Source: Nymphaea colorata
Lineage: Eukaryota; Streptophyta; Magnoliopsida; Nymphaeales; Nymphaeaceae
NCBI RefSeq assembly: GCF_008831285.2
Contig: NC_045141.1
Span: 14,496,106 to 14,556,105, forward strand
Reading direction: 5' to 3'
DNA: 60,000 nucleotides
Below are positions 1 to 11,425 of the stretch, piece by piece (position 1 is the first letter of the stretch; each line of letters begins with the position of its first letter). The notes below the pieces were generated by a model. That model did no database searches, was not told the DNA's origin, and worked only from the letters and a program-made list of their open reading frames with translations. A program made the position numbers and the translations under genes.

Positions 1-319
1 GTGGGTTTTGGGAGCTGTCTTATATATAGGTGGTGATGTTTGGTGAGCCGAATGTTCCTTTGTTGGAGGTAAGTTTTTGTCATCCTGGGTGTCTGGTAAG
101 AGGAACATTGGGTTCTTGAAACTTAGAATCATGGGGCACTGAATTCCAAAGGATGCAGTGTCAAACACACCATTGAGCTGTACTTTATTGCGAGGTGGAA
201 CCTCAGATTTGTGGAGCTTAGCCTATGTTTGTTGGAGGATTGAACCTCAGATCTGTGGAGCTGAGATCATCGGCAATCACTGAGGATGTCAGATACCTTG
301 GTTTGCAGACATGCTTTTA
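1..319. other. Left edge, no gene recognised
   Basis: No open frame or known motif stands out. An imperfect direct repeat (core aacctcagat, then tgtggagct) begins at 199 and again at 243. This could be the tail of something outside the window, but nothing here shows what. Confidence 0.4.
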
Positions 320-483
320 GGGGTCGTTTGGCTGGAAGAATACTTTGTAAGTTTTCCATGTTTTTGACTTAAAATTGAGACAGATTCATGGAACAAATTG
401 TTTTGGTGCTACGTGAATTTGCCTCAATCTTTAAGGCAGATTCATGAAACACTCACAAAGTATTTCTATTGTCAACCGACCTC
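320..483. mobile_element. PIF/Harbinger-like MITE, 164 bp
   Basis: The ends are imperfect inverted repeats: GGGGTCGTTTGGC on the left and, reverse-complemented, GAGGTCGGTTGAC on the right. TTA flanks both sides (317-319 and 484-486), the target duplication typical of PIF/Harbinger elements. The interior has no coding capacity and contains the phrase 'attcatgaaacact', which recurs at many places in the window (21.8, 35.4, 48.2 and 56.5 kb). It is too short to be autonomous. Confidence 0.65.
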
Positions 484-551
484 TTAAATACTTCATTACT
501 CTCAGTTTTTGTTTCACTTGACACCTTGACATCTTAGGTGAGAACCATATT

Positions 552-686
552 TCAGTTGAAAATCTGGTTATCAACTGTTACAGAAGCAGCCGTAAAACTC
601 CTAGGACGAACCTCCCCATAGTCCAAGAGCTTCTCCTGGTCCGGCTTGCACAAGAGGAATGCACTGGCATAGGCAACCTTTTTAAC
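552..686 (-). pseudogene. Possible terminal coding fragment, unrecognised
   Basis: Read on the minus strand, one frame gives 44 uninterrupted residues with balanced composition (it begins VKKVAYASAFLLCKPDQEK and ends ...VDNQIFN) and then a TGA stop. About 25 bases upstream of the fragment lies a TTTCTTCCAG-type acceptor, so it could be the last exon of a gene, or a relic of one. No upstream exon was found and the family was not recognised. Chance is not excluded at this length. Confidence 0.25.
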
Positions 687-1585
687 TTCTCCTCTCAAGC
701 TCAGCTAGAATCCTGGAAGAAATGTTGAAAGAAAGGTTAAGCTTGTCTTGAGGAACTGCATCCACCGTTTACAGTCCATACAAACCGAAATTGAACCAAT
801 GACCAAACTTTCACCAGCCTGTCAGTTCGACCCAGTTATGCTATGCCCCTTGGGGTGCACACATAGAATACAAAAAGTGATGTGGGAAGAATAAGCAGAA
901 GACAAGCCTGGAGAAATGCTATTAAGTGGGAAGTAAGATGTGTTTATAAAACAATAATACAAGAAAAGAAATTTGCAAGCAAAATCTACTAGCAAATAAG
1001 CTATGAACAAGTCAAAATGAAAACAGTTAAAATATAAATAGAAGTTAATGAGGAATTAGCCATATACTTATAATAATAGATGCTGCATGTATGATTATGA
1101 GACAACATAAACCACATTAGAGAAAACTGGGAAGCTAAACTATCAAATTAAAGTAAACTGGCGCTGAGGACCAAATTTACCCTTCTAAATGAAACGAAGC
1201 ACAGATAGGAAACATGTTTCCTCAGGCTTACTCATTGAAGGAAGCCCGGCTTCTGGTTTCCAAAACATATTTTTTCGGGAAGTGAAATTCGCATTTTAGG
1301 TAGAAGTCTTTACACTACCAACTAATGAAAAAATCAACAATCTGATCCTGAAAAAATCAACCAGATGCAAGGCTGATATATATATATATATATATATACA
1401 TATTATTTTAAATAAATCTAATATAAGTTCTTGTTTTAGATCAATTGTTAAATTTGACAAGAAGAAAAAGAAGAGGACACAGACTGATATATAACGATAT
1501 GTATCAGACTATACGCCATACACAAGAGCAAATTAATAGATACAGCACCAACACATTGCATTTTGAGATGGTATTGAAGTAGAGG
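687..1585. other. Non-coding AT-rich stretch
   Basis: No gene seen. A short (TA)n tract lies at about 1375-1397. Confidence 0.5.
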
Positions 1586-1995
1586 TAGGGTTGTCAATAA
1601 CCAATTTGGATCAGTTATCTGACCGAACCGTTCCAAAAAAGTCAGATGTGGAAAAAAAATTAACATTAGTATAAGAAATTAAAATGGATTCGGGCTTAGA
1701 GAAATAACATCTGGTCAGACTCAGATTTAGATTTGGATCAGATTTAGTTTTAAATAAATATTTTATATACAATGCTCTTATATTTTGAATATCATTCAGA
1801 TTTGGTTCAAAATTTAGATTTAGATTCAGATATGAATGTAAAAATCGGATTTGGATCGTGAAATCAGATTTCTGATTCGGATTCAGATATGGTATGACTT
1901 TTTTTTGTTTGAATTCAATTTCAAATATGTGAATATCCAAAAACACCAATATGGTTAAGGATATATCAAATTCAAATTTGCCATTGACATCCGTA
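1586..1995. mobile_element. hAT-type MITE-like element, about 410 bp
   Basis: The left end TAGGGTTGTCAA and the right end (reverse complement TACGGATGTCAA) form an inverted repeat that extends inward over related GGCAAATTTG/ACCAATTTGG sequence. The interior is full of 'gattcagat/ggattcag' phrases. The right half is clearly related to 21388-21553, so this is a family with at least two members here. No convincing 8-bp target duplication was found. Confidence 0.55.
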
Positions 1996-3228
1996 CTGGC
2001 TGAGTGTTTGAGTATGAAATTAACACTAAGCTATTCTTAAGGATATCAAGAGTCAAAAAATTTTCTTATGTACAAGAATCGATTCTGGACGCTCTTTGTA
2101 ATTTTGTTCAGATTTTGTAATGTAGGTGAAATATTCCTGGTTTTCTAAAAGATATTTTCGAAGCAAAAACTGTCTTTTCGATCATGAATTTTCGACTTTT
2201 GAGTTTACATGGTCACATATATTTTGCTTGGTTTGGGGCAAGATCTCCAAATAAGATCGATTTGATATTTTGGTTTCACAAAAAATCAAAACAAAGCTTC
2301 TTTTGTCTCTACGAGACGCTTTGCCTATATTGAAAACTTCATTTAGAAGACGAACAACATTTGTTTTTTCAATAGTTTTGGAGTACGACTTCAAACTCAT
2401 AAAACATACTTTTGCCTCCAAAATACGATTAAGGAGTGTTTGGAGTCGGGTTGATGAAAAACTCAGTTTTGAGAAAACAACGGTTCCAAAAGGGCCGTGA
2501 ATAACTTGGCTCCCCGAAGTTTTTCTAAGAAAATATTATGTTGATGTTGTCAGCTAAACACATAAGGCAGGTCTCAAAAACTGATTAGAGAACCAACAAG
2601 CCGCCCTCCCTTTTTTCTGCTCCCACCGTTCAGGACTGCTTTGAGATCTGAATGGTCATAAACTCGAATGTCGAGCATTTTTTAAACCCATGGAAATCAA
2701 ACTAAGGATGTATGTGACACTTAGACCTACCAACTATGCTGCATCCTTCAAAACGATTAAAAAACAAAGTTTTGTACTTGGTTTTTATAATTTTTTTTTT
2801 TTTTTTTTTTTTTGTAGGATGCTCATCTCATCTTCAGCATTAGTTTTGGAAAAAAACAAAATTTGAATGTCTAATTGAAAAAAAGCTGATCTTATTGGCA
2901 TTTCAACCGCAGGCCTTCCAAAGTTCCTCAAAGTATCAGTGGATTTGTGTAAAGCGCTTGAAAGAAAGAAAAAGATATGCCGGAGCAGGTTGCCATTGAA
3001 ATTTAAACACTTGTACTGATAATAGTGCAGCGTCATTTGTACAGGTCATGATTCAGTGAAAGCACATTTTTACAAGCGAGTCCGTGAAAAGTCGTGGATT
3101 GCCAATTTCATGCAAACTTCATCACTATAATAATTTTATATCTTTTAATCAATAATTTCTTTTTTTTTTCCGTAAATTTTGCTTCTCATTTTGTCCTCAT
3201 GAGGAGCTATATTTTATGTGTCCTTCAG
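1996..3228. other. Non-coding stretch, no gene recognised
   Basis: Short frames on both strands around 2180-2500 overlap one another and resemble nothing known. There is a run of 23 T at 2791-2813. Confidence 0.45.
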
Positions 3229-3397
3229 TAAGTCTTGGCAATGGGATCAGGTACCAGACGGTATCTGGTATCTGGCCCGGTTTGGCCCAATTAACAATTT
3301 TTATTTTAATTGGGTTAGGCTCGAGCTCGGGTATCGAATATCAGACTCAAGCTCGGGTTTCGGGCATTGGGCTAGGCCGACCTGATGCCCAGGTCTA
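3229..3397. mobile_element. hAT-type MITE, 169 bp (same family as 22672-22921)
   Basis: The element starts TAAGTCTTGGCAATGGG and ends with the reverse complement of TAGACCTGGGCATCAGG. It is flanked by an 8-bp duplication with one difference (tccttcag at 3221-3228, tcctccag at 3398-3405). The interior is rich in 'ctcgggt/atcggg' phrases. Eight-base duplications and TA-ended inverted repeats fit non-autonomous hAT elements. Confidence 0.7.
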
Positions 3398-4352
3398 TCC
3401 TCCAGGGTCAATTTTATAAATTGGGTAGCAAAATCCGCTTCGTTCGCCTCCAAATATATCTAGCTTTGATTCCATGTGTTCGCACAGGGGAAGGGGCAGA
3501 AGCCTCTGAGGCAAGAGAGGACAGCAGGGGCCATGGCGCCCATCCTTATGCTTTGAAGAATTAATAATTTACTTGACTATTTTTTTTTTAAATGTTGGTT
3601 TAGTCCTTGTAAAACTTTTGAAAAATAAAGGTTGATCTCACTGAAAAGTTTTCACAGATATTATTTAATGGGTTGTAGGATTATTGGACTCTGTCAAAGA
3701 TGAAATCATGGTTCCACCCTCAGTTGTTTCATAGAGAAGAACGCGCAGAATGAGCATTGGGTCGTGTCATTCCATACATTCCATGGTTCAAGGCTTGAAA
3801 ATTTGGAAAGCTCCTTCTATCTTATGACATCTTGAGAAAGTTGATCGAAGACCCTATGTGCTCCAAGGAGTATGACATAGCTGGTTGGCCCACTGGCTCA
3901 TACTACTGGTTCGATTCCCGTGGATGTCAACTCACTAAGTCAGGGCAGGAGTAGGAGTGCTACCCTTAAGGTTCTTTGTTACTCGGCAGATGACAAAGTC
4001 TCTCAACCTTGGTGTGGTTTTTTACAATTGCAAACAAGAGAAAAACTACAACATTGTCGTCCCTCTCTCTCTCTCTCTCTCTCATCTCCCTAAAAACCAA
4101 GTCAATTGCTACCACAGGTGCAGCCATCAGTGTTTTCCCCCTTTGTCTTGCTTCTTGGTGCATTGAATTGCTATTAAACAACTGCATGTTTCAGCATTGC
4201 AGCCATTGCTATCTTGGGGTGATCTCAGGGCCACCTCCCTTTGTTTTTCTTCTTGCACTTCTATCTGTCCCTTACATTAATCTCCCTTGTATTGTTTTTC
4301 CCATCATTTGTTTCGGAAAGTACTTTCTTGTTGCATTCTGGAGTTTTCCTTC
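3398..4352. other. Non-coding, with SINE-like boxes and a CT repeat
   Basis: A pol III box pair lies at 3878-3918 and a (CT)n run at about 4062-4083. Frames across 3957-4422 are low-complexity and match nothing recognised. Confidence 0.4.
3878..3918 (+). mobile_element. Possible SINE head (pol III A and B boxes)
   Basis: TAGCTGGTTGG at 3878-3888 fits a tRNA-type A box, and GGTTCGATTCC at 3908-3918 fits the B box consensus. The spacing is shorter than in a normal tRNA, and the flanking bases do not pair into an acceptor stem. A decayed tRNA-derived SINE is the likeliest reading. No A-tail or target duplication was found, so the boundaries are unknown. Confidence 0.35.
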
Positions 4353-4734
4353 GGGGGCCTGTTTGATGTATTGGAAATATAGAATTGGAAAGAAGTTTTC
4401 AATAACTTATTTCAGGAATTGAAGAAATGGAAACAAAATCCAGATTTCCACATCCGCTTTGTGTTTGCTGGACTTGGGTTTATGTTCGAGGACATAAATT
4501 TCTCAGTTTCATAAAAATGAAAGATGAAAAAAGGAATTGTTGGAGATCAAGCATTACTTTGAAGCCAACGGTTGTTTTTTTTTTTCATCCCAATTTTTTT
4601 TTTCCCACCCCTTGGTGTGGGATGAAATTTTTGGAAAGAAGTTTCTAAAAACTGACCCAATCGCAAGTTTGACGGCCAGATTTTTTTTTTTTTAAATTTG
4701 AATTTTGTTTCAAGTGTCCCAGTCAAACGGGCGC
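4353..4734. mobile_element. Tourist-like MITE inside a partial tandem duplication
   Basis: The left end GGGGGCCTGTTTGATG mirrors the right end (reverse complement GCGCCCGTTTGACTGG), as in PIF/Tourist-type elements. The flanking candidate duplication is imperfect (TTC on the left, TTA on the right). The 50-odd bases just before it (4300-4352) are repeated at 4748-4801 and are again followed by a related GGTTGCGTTTAATAG end. Flank and element therefore seem to have been duplicated together. Confidence 0.5.
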
Positions 4735-5644
4735 TTAAGGGAGTTCACCCATTGTTTGTTTTGGAAAGTACTTTCTTGTTCCATTCTGGAGTTTTTCTTT
4801 AGGTTGCGTTTAATAGCCTCGGATCTTAGATACAAGACTGCTTTAAACGCGGGTTTTGGGAGAAACAAATTGAGGGTCTCAATAAAATCGATGCAAGGTC
4901 AGATGAAGGAGACCGGACATATAATCCACGGATCTGAGATCAGATCAATTGGAGAAAGCAAGTTATGCTTGCCTCAAAGAGGCACAGTATAACTGATGGG
5001 GGAGGGGAGGGGTACACATAGATGATACATATTCACTTGGAGCTCTCAAAGTGACTCACTGCCCACACACGCTTGTCGCAACCCAGGACCTTAGAGAACG
5101 CCTGTTCACCGGAAGAAGCATGCAGATGTGATTTTGTTACTGCAGGAAATAATAACTTTACTTCTCCACAAAATGTCAAAACGAGAAGATTTTCCCTCTC
5201 AAACATTTTGAGTGATCTACAATTTTTCCAACTTAAAAAGCTTCTCTATCTCTTTCTCATGACAAGGTGCCTCGTCTTTTTGCTTGTCCTCCTCTCCCTT
5301 CTCCTTTTCTACGTATTTTTCCCACGCACGTAAACAAAGGAGACAAAAAAAGTTCTGAACTATTATCATACCCAGCCTTGGCACAACGTATAGGTGTTCA
5401 AATCCAAGTCAAGTTGGAAATCTGGTGATGATTTTACCTTATTATAGACATAAGACATGGAACTTAGTCCTGTGAAATCTGAATCAAAATTCCAAGTCTG
5501 AACCTGAATATGAGTCTGGCTTTAGTTAACGACATAAATGGTAGATTCAACCTGACTAAAAACCCGAGAAACCTCGTCGCTAGCCGAATCCGAATTCTGT
5601 AACATGGACATAGAAATCTCATCCGAGTCAGCCAGTTGATCTAA
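4735..5644. other. Non-coding region upstream of GT47-1
   Basis: Contains the second copy of the duplicated flank (4748-4801), then unrecognised sequence with no convincing gene. Confidence 0.4.
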
Positions 5645-5760
5645 ACCAGTAAGCAAGACCGTTTCATTCATGGCGGTATAGCTCTCCGTCTCTCTCTGCA
5701 CCAGTAAGCAACATTGTTTCATTCTTGGCGGTCAAGACTTTTTCATTCATGGCGCGCGGT
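5645..5760 (+). promoter_or_regulatory. Threefold repeat just upstream of GT47-1
   Basis: The phrase 'accagtaagcaa...gtttcattcatggcggt' begins at 5645 and again at 5700. A third, shorter version (tttcattcatggcgcg) follows from about 5732. The set ends less than 60 bases before the start codon, so it lies in the proximal promoter or 5' leader. No TATA box could be assigned with confidence. A regulatory role is inference from position. Confidence 0.35.
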
Positions 5761-5816
5761 ATAACTTGCTGTTGTTGACATACCTTAGCGTTGAAGAGAA
5801 AGAAGTTGCAGGCGCT

Positions 5817-8540
5817 ATGAGAGAACACGTGGCAACGTTCCTCTTGCTGTTGGTGGCCGCTTTCTCCGTGGCCATCTTCATCTCTTACAAGGGCAGTGGC
5901 ACAACCTCCCCTGTTCTCACCTTCCTCATCGCCCCTGCTACCACGTCTGCTCCTGCAACTCCCGGAGCCGACCTCAATATCGTCTCAAATGCTCCAAAAA
6001 CCGAAGTAGGGATACACTACAAACCCACTTCTTTTAAATTTTACATCATCATTCATTGATTCATTTGAAATTCCCCACCAACCAGCTTATGTAACTGCTA
6101 CTGCTACTGTGCTCTCTCTCTCCCTCTCTCTTTGGCTGCAGAGGAAGAAAGGAGATGGAAAGAGAAAGTTGGAGAAGATGGAGGACGGTCTTGCCAGGTC
6201 GAGGGCGGCCATTAGAAGGGCTATCATGGAGAGGAACTTCACCTCTCGGAAGCGCCAGAGTTTCGTGCCAAGAGGCCCCATCTACCACAACCCTTACGCC
6301 TTCCATCAGTAATCAACTTTTCTTGTCTTCTAAAAAACTAGTAGTAGTAGTAGTAGTAGCAAACCATAAGTGGAAGTGAAACGTACCACTTATGAAAATG
6401 TTCAGTAAGAAGCCAACACCAATGAATTCCACATTACCATCCATAAAAACTCTGCTGACCTTACAAAGACAATAAAGAAACAAGGCATTCCCATGTCAAA
6501 TTGGCTTATGAGCACAGTAATGGTGTTAACAGGAGCTACATAGAGATGGAGAAGAGGTTGAAGATATGGGTGTACAAGGAAGGCGAGCCACCCCTTTTCC
6601 ATGATGGTATATTCCGTGGGCTGTATTCAGTAGATGGCCATTTCATCGATCAGATGGACCATTACAGTCCTTTCGTTACCAACGACCCAGACAATGCCTT
6701 GATCTTCTTCCTCCCCTTCAGTGTTGAAAGATTGGTCAAGTTAGTCCACCAAAAGGGGACTTATTATCAATCTATCCAGACAGTAATGAGGGACTATGTC
6801 CAGTTAATATCCAGCAAGTATCCTTATTGGAACAGGACTAATGGTGCAGATCATTTCTTGCTCTCCTGCCATGACTGGGTATGCGAAGTTGATCCTGTTC
6901 TTCTCCTTCAGTTTCTCACGTTGGTATGCAGCCAAATGCATCTGGTATTGGGTAAAATTCACCTTGCCTCATAGTCAAAGCCAATGCAGATACATTGAGA
7001 AATCTGTGATGACCTTGATGCAAGATTAATCATCGTTTGATCTGTTTCTGCATTTTTATGTGCAGCATTTGTTTGCGCTGAATCATTGGTTGTATTTTCA
7101 TCATCCATACAGAAAAGATATGTTTCAGAGTCAACTTATTTTAGTAAAAAAAGTGTTTCATCCTTTTACTGTCTTTTACAGTCAAGGATGTGAACTATTG
7201 ATTTCCCATCTCTTCCAAAAATCGAGGCATGGAAAACTCCAAATCCAGTATTTGATCTGTTGTGTCCAAATTTTGATCAACAAAAGCGGTTAAGATTTCA
7301 GAAATGAACACTTTGAAAGCGTTCTTCTGCATCAATGCCACAGGGGCTTTGACAATACATTGTCTTGGAAATTTGTATTCACATAGAACCCACATTATGC
7401 ACTTGAAAACAACGCAGTAAGAGTCTTTTTTTTTTCTTTGTTGTTTAAAGTTAATTTAGGCCATTGGCTGGATTGTTTCTGTAAAAATTTGAAAATTCAT
7501 TGCTCAATTTTGGTGTAATGTGATTCATAACTATTCACGCCTTTAAGAAGCAAATTATTGGCATAAAACTGTAGTTGATCTAATTCATGGTCTGCATTAG
7601 GGAATTAATGATGTACACGTCTAATTGATTAAAGGCATCAACAGACTACATGCTATGTTCTTGTTAGGATCTCAAATAGAGCACGGGAAAAATGATGTAA
7701 GGAACATAAAACACACACACACACACAAAGCACAAGACACAACTGCAATGACCGTGTCATATCAGAATATTTGGCAGTCTCCCTTCTGTTTTTCTTACTT
7801 TTTGTTATATGTAGTTGATACATTTTATCATCTCACTTGCTTTGTCCTTCAACATCTTCATCTGTATCCTTGGTTTTCAGGCACCATATGTGACAAAAGA
7901 CCAAGATCCCTTCAAGAATTTGGTTAGAGTAATGTGCAATGCCAACACCACCGAGGGCTTCAACCCAAGGAGGGATGTCAGTCTCCCAGAATTCAATATC
8001 CCGTTTTACCTCCCTGTTCCTGTTCGTAATCCATCGCCACCTTCTTCGAAAACATTGCTGGCCTTCTTTGCTGGAGCAAACCATGGCTCCGTAAGGAAGT
8101 TCCTCTTTGAGCAGTGGAACAGGAAGGACCAACAGATTCAACTCTTTGAACACCTACCAAAAGGCCTAAACTATACAGAGTTTATGATGAAGTCCAAGTA
8201 CTGCCTCTGCCCAAGTGGGTATGAAGTTGCTAGTCCCAGAATCACTGAAGCCATAATTTCAGGCTGTGTTCCTGTCCCGATCTCTGACGGTTATGTGCTA
8301 CCTTTCAGTGACGTTCTCGACTGGACTCAGTTTTCAGTTCCAATTCCAGTTCCCAGGATACCTGAAATTAAGGAGATTCTCAGTGCCATTCCTGAGAGCA
8401 CATACTTGAAGCTGCAGGCAAATGTCATGAAAGTTCAGAGGCACTTTATGATCAATCGCCCTGCAAGGAGGTTTGATGTCATGCATATGTTGCTTCATTC
8501 CATATGGCTCAGGAGACTTGATGTGAGGTTGACTCAGTAG
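5817..8540 (+). CDS. GT47-1, exostosin-family glycosyltransferase
   Basis: Predicted type II Golgi glycosyltransferase of CAZy family GT47, which builds cell-wall or other glycans; donor and acceptor are unknown. Exons: 5817-6005, 6142-6308, 6533-6878 and 7881-8540, joined at phases 0, 2 and 0 with GT-AG introns (453 aa). Residues about 6-24 form a signal anchor, followed by a short stem to 63. Exon 2 (64-118) is basic, with [11 protein letters not shown] and YHNPYAFHQ. Exon 3 begins [12 protein letters not shown] and holds FLPFSVERL and YPYWNRTNGADHF...CHDW. Exon 4 holds [28 protein letters not shown] (about 341-354), [12 protein letters not shown] and the terminal HSIWLRRL block. Length and motifs match the At5g03795/At5g20260 subfamily. 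The ATG at 5817 aligns with the starts of the other copies. The last two codons and the stop come from an inserted MITE (8535-8698). Appears intact. Confidence 0.9.
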
Positions 8541-8698
8541 CGGAGCTACAGTGTGGCTGGTGTGGGCCAGTGTCCATGTCAGGCCTTCAAAAAGCTCATT
8601 GCAGTGAAGCCATACCTGGTTTCAGTCACATGCGATGCCCGCATCAGTCCGGGGGTTAGCAACTCAAACTCCTCAGCCAAAAAATCCTGGCTCTGCTG
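8535..8698. mobile_element. hAT-type MITE at the 3' end of GT47-1
   Basis: The sequence between CAGTAGCGGAGC and CTCTGCTG has hAT-like ends (right end reverse-complemented: CAGCAGAGCCAGG). It interrupts a stretch that is continuous in other copies: left flank 'gatgtgaggttg', right flank 'gggttggatgatatgtag' followed by ccatcc, as after GT47-6. The duplicated flank is only roughly recognisable (GGTTG on both sides). The old stop would be the TAG at 8716-8718. Confidence 0.6.
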
Positions 8699-8718
8699 TT
8701 GGGTTGGATGATATGTAG

Positions 8719-9763
8719 CCATCCATTTCTTGCTTGAATGTGATCTCTTTTGCTTCTCAAATTGTTTTTTATTTTATTTTTATACTTCAGTGTATTCCTC
8801 ATTAACTCAGTTTCTGGGTCCATTACTACTGGGCTTACACATTTGATGATGGATGTTTTGGTTCAGAGGCCATTTGCTTGGTCACTGCTGTACAAATTGC
8901 CATACCTGAGATGTAAAATCATTTGATAATCTTAAACCTTAAGGCTCCAAGCAAACATGAAAAGGAACATGGTGCATAAAATCAAGGGCATGTACATCTT
9001 GCAAATGGATTTCCTGCGTTGAACTTGTTGTCCAGTTAATACTTATATGAGCTTAGATCCATAAAATGCTTAAGCATTGGGTTATTTGAAACAAATGTTG
9101 CAATGTAAAGATTGAATCCACATTGTTGATTAGTTAGGGTGAAAATAAAAGTTATGCTTTGTTGATGAAAAAAATGGCCCTTCTGAATTTACTTTCTTTT
9201 GGGTGTTTTCACAAATTAAAATTGACATTCCAGACGTGTGATAAAATCTTGTATGCACTTACGATTTCGGTAGTTGATCGCAAGTTGTTTCTATCAAATC
9301 AGCTATGCACAGTCGCAGGTGTTTGTAATTTTTAAGACTTCATGCAATTATCTATAAATAAATGAAAAGCTAAGTAGTTGTTGGTCAATTTTCTATAGAA
9401 GGCAAAGACTGATTTTGATTTTTTTAGCAGCCCTGCACCACAACTATTAACTCTAGGCTCCTTGTTGTCTTTTTGGGAGGGAAAACTACGTCATTATCTG
9501 CATGCATACCTATAACACCACTATAGCTAGTTTGCAAGTCCAAGACCTCGAACCAATCGAGTTGGCTTGTGAACCCATCCTTTCTTCATGTAGGAGAGCG
9601 CTTTCCATGTTATGCCGGTTAACATGAGAAGCTAGGTTCCCAGCAGCAAGGATGGGCGACAAGATTGGCTTGGGCTGGTTCTTTGACGCTCGGGCCATTT
9701 TGATAAGAAAAGGTCACTGGTTTGGGCAGGCTCAAGTCGACTGCTGAGGGCTTGACTCGGCCC

Positions 9764-9794
<31 letters not shown>

Positions 9795-9820
9795 CCGCCT
9801 CACATAAAAACTCTCGGCGT
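8719..9820. other. 3' flank of GT47-1, no gene
   Basis: The first 100 bases resemble the 3' untranslated regions of copies 4-6 (ccatcc...tgcttg). Nothing recognisable follows except a (TA)n tract at about 9763-9790. Confidence 0.5.
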
Positions 9821-9998
9821 CAGGGGCGGAGGGAGGGGGAGGGCCACCTAGGCCATGGCGTTACCTCAGCCAATTAAAAAAAAATTACATTGAAAAAATT
9901 AAAAATTTTTGGTTACGGCATGTATTGTTTGACCTTACTTGGATTCAGAGGTTTGATAGTTCGGCCTGCCCCTAAGAAAATTCCTAGCTCTGCCGCTG
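9821..9998. mobile_element. hAT-type MITE, 178 bp
   Basis: Ends CAGGGGCGGAGGGAG and, reverse-complemented on the right, CAGCGGCAGAGCTAGG. The flanking octamers are ctcggcgt (9813-9820) and cttggtgc (9999-10006), which differ only by C/T changes, as expected if a methylated duplication has decayed. The interior carries AT-rich sequence without coding capacity. Confidence 0.7.
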
Positions 9999-10205
9999 CT
10001 TGGTGCGTCATCGATGACTTCCTCAAAAACTCTTTGTGTGTCACCCAGGGTTCTATTAGAAGTTCTTCACATGTCATAGAGGGGTTTCTAATAAAATGTT
10101 AAGGGTTTTAAATAAGGATTGATATTGAATTAGGTATTCACTGACCTAAAGCTCATAATTTTACCCGGCCAGATATAATTAAGTGGACTGAACTTAGGCT
10201 GCTGA

Positions 10206-10514
10206 TAAGGGTGGGCATCGGGCCGGGCAGCCCAGCCCGGGCCCGGCCCGATAGCCTGGGTCTCTACCCAGGCTCAGCCCGTTTAAAAATAAAAAAAAAA
10301 TTTTTAATCATAAAATAAAATTTTTAAGTATAAAATATATTTATTAAAAATAAATATATATTATTAAAAAAAAATTAAAAAATATATTTTTTAAACTTAA
10401 ATGGGCCAAACTGGGACAGGCAGGGCCGACCCGGGCCCGGGCCCAAAAAATCCTGGCCCGGGCCCAACAGGGCCGGGCCGGCCCTGCGGCGGCCCAGCCC
10501 GACCCCCACCCTTA
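10206..10514. mobile_element. hAT-type MITE, 309 bp, GC-rich arms
   Basis: Inverted ends TAAGGGTGGGCATCGGGC and TAAGGGTGGGGGTCGGGC enclose an A/T core. It is flanked by gctgctga (10198-10205) and gctgctgg (10515-10522), an 8-bp duplication with one difference. The long GC-rich arms can fold back on each other. Confidence 0.75.
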
Positions 10515-10522
10515 GCTGCTGG

Positions 10523-11425
10523 CAAGACTTCAAGTCAGTTCAAAACTGGTTTTGTCGAGCCTTGGACCAGCCGTCCCGCCCACATTCCCAGCCTAAGATC
10601 CCACGCTTAGCACACGAGTATTTTATTAATTTTATTAGGGGATGTTTTTCAGTTCCACTTTTGCTTCTGGGGTCTTATTAAAGGGACATTTTTTGTTATT
10701 TTTAAGTCATACCACATCGTCCCTTGCTATGGGCCATAGCATCTAACCAGATCCGCTTTTAATTAAGCTTATTGATTAGTGGCTACGGATTGATCAAAGG
10801 CCACATGAGTAGTAATCTTCGGGTTTTTATTGTGGTAATTCTGACTGAGCTTGATGTCGTTGTCCATCTGATAGATACTTCAATTGTTGTTTCTTGTGGC
10901 TTCAAATGGAGGAAGCTTTCAATAATCTACCATTTCCTGAAACTAAACAAATTTCTCCAGCAACAAAGATGGAGACGGATTTCAAACGAAAGGGCCCTTT
11001 TGTTTGTTCTCTCGTCTTCCTTATCTTTCCTTTGCGATTCGAACAAAGAGATAGTTCCCATGTCAGCACTCAGCGTGAAATCAATCCCTTTCTGTTCTTG
11101 TTCACATTTTGCAAAACTGTTGAACATAATGTTGAAAAAACAAATGAATCGGATCCAAGTTGGGAGCCGTGAAATCTTTTGATGCTTCCAACTCAAGCCC
11201 TCATTTGACAGTTTTGATGAAAAATGTGATATTTGAAAAGAAAAACCGTGCAAAATTCCCCTCAATATACAAATCTTCCCAGAGAAGAAAAGACAGCAGC
11301 AGGAACTGACTAGAAAGCAACCTCCATGGTTTCTTGCTCTGGCCAAAACCAAAAGCTCCGGTGCCATGCTAATTGCTATGTAAGGGAGCTTGAAACGAGA
11401 GAAAATATAGAGAGACACGACCAAC
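10523..11425. other. Upstream region of GT47-2
   Basis: No gene seen on the + strand. The long antisense frame at 10927-11547 runs back over exon 1 of GT47-2 and resembles no family. No promoter element could be fixed. Confidence 0.45.

Noticed and set aside
2182-2500. Overlapping frames on both strands near 2.2-2.5 kb
   Set aside because: Short and mutually exclusive, without recognisable motifs. They could be part of an unknown repeat but not a supported gene.
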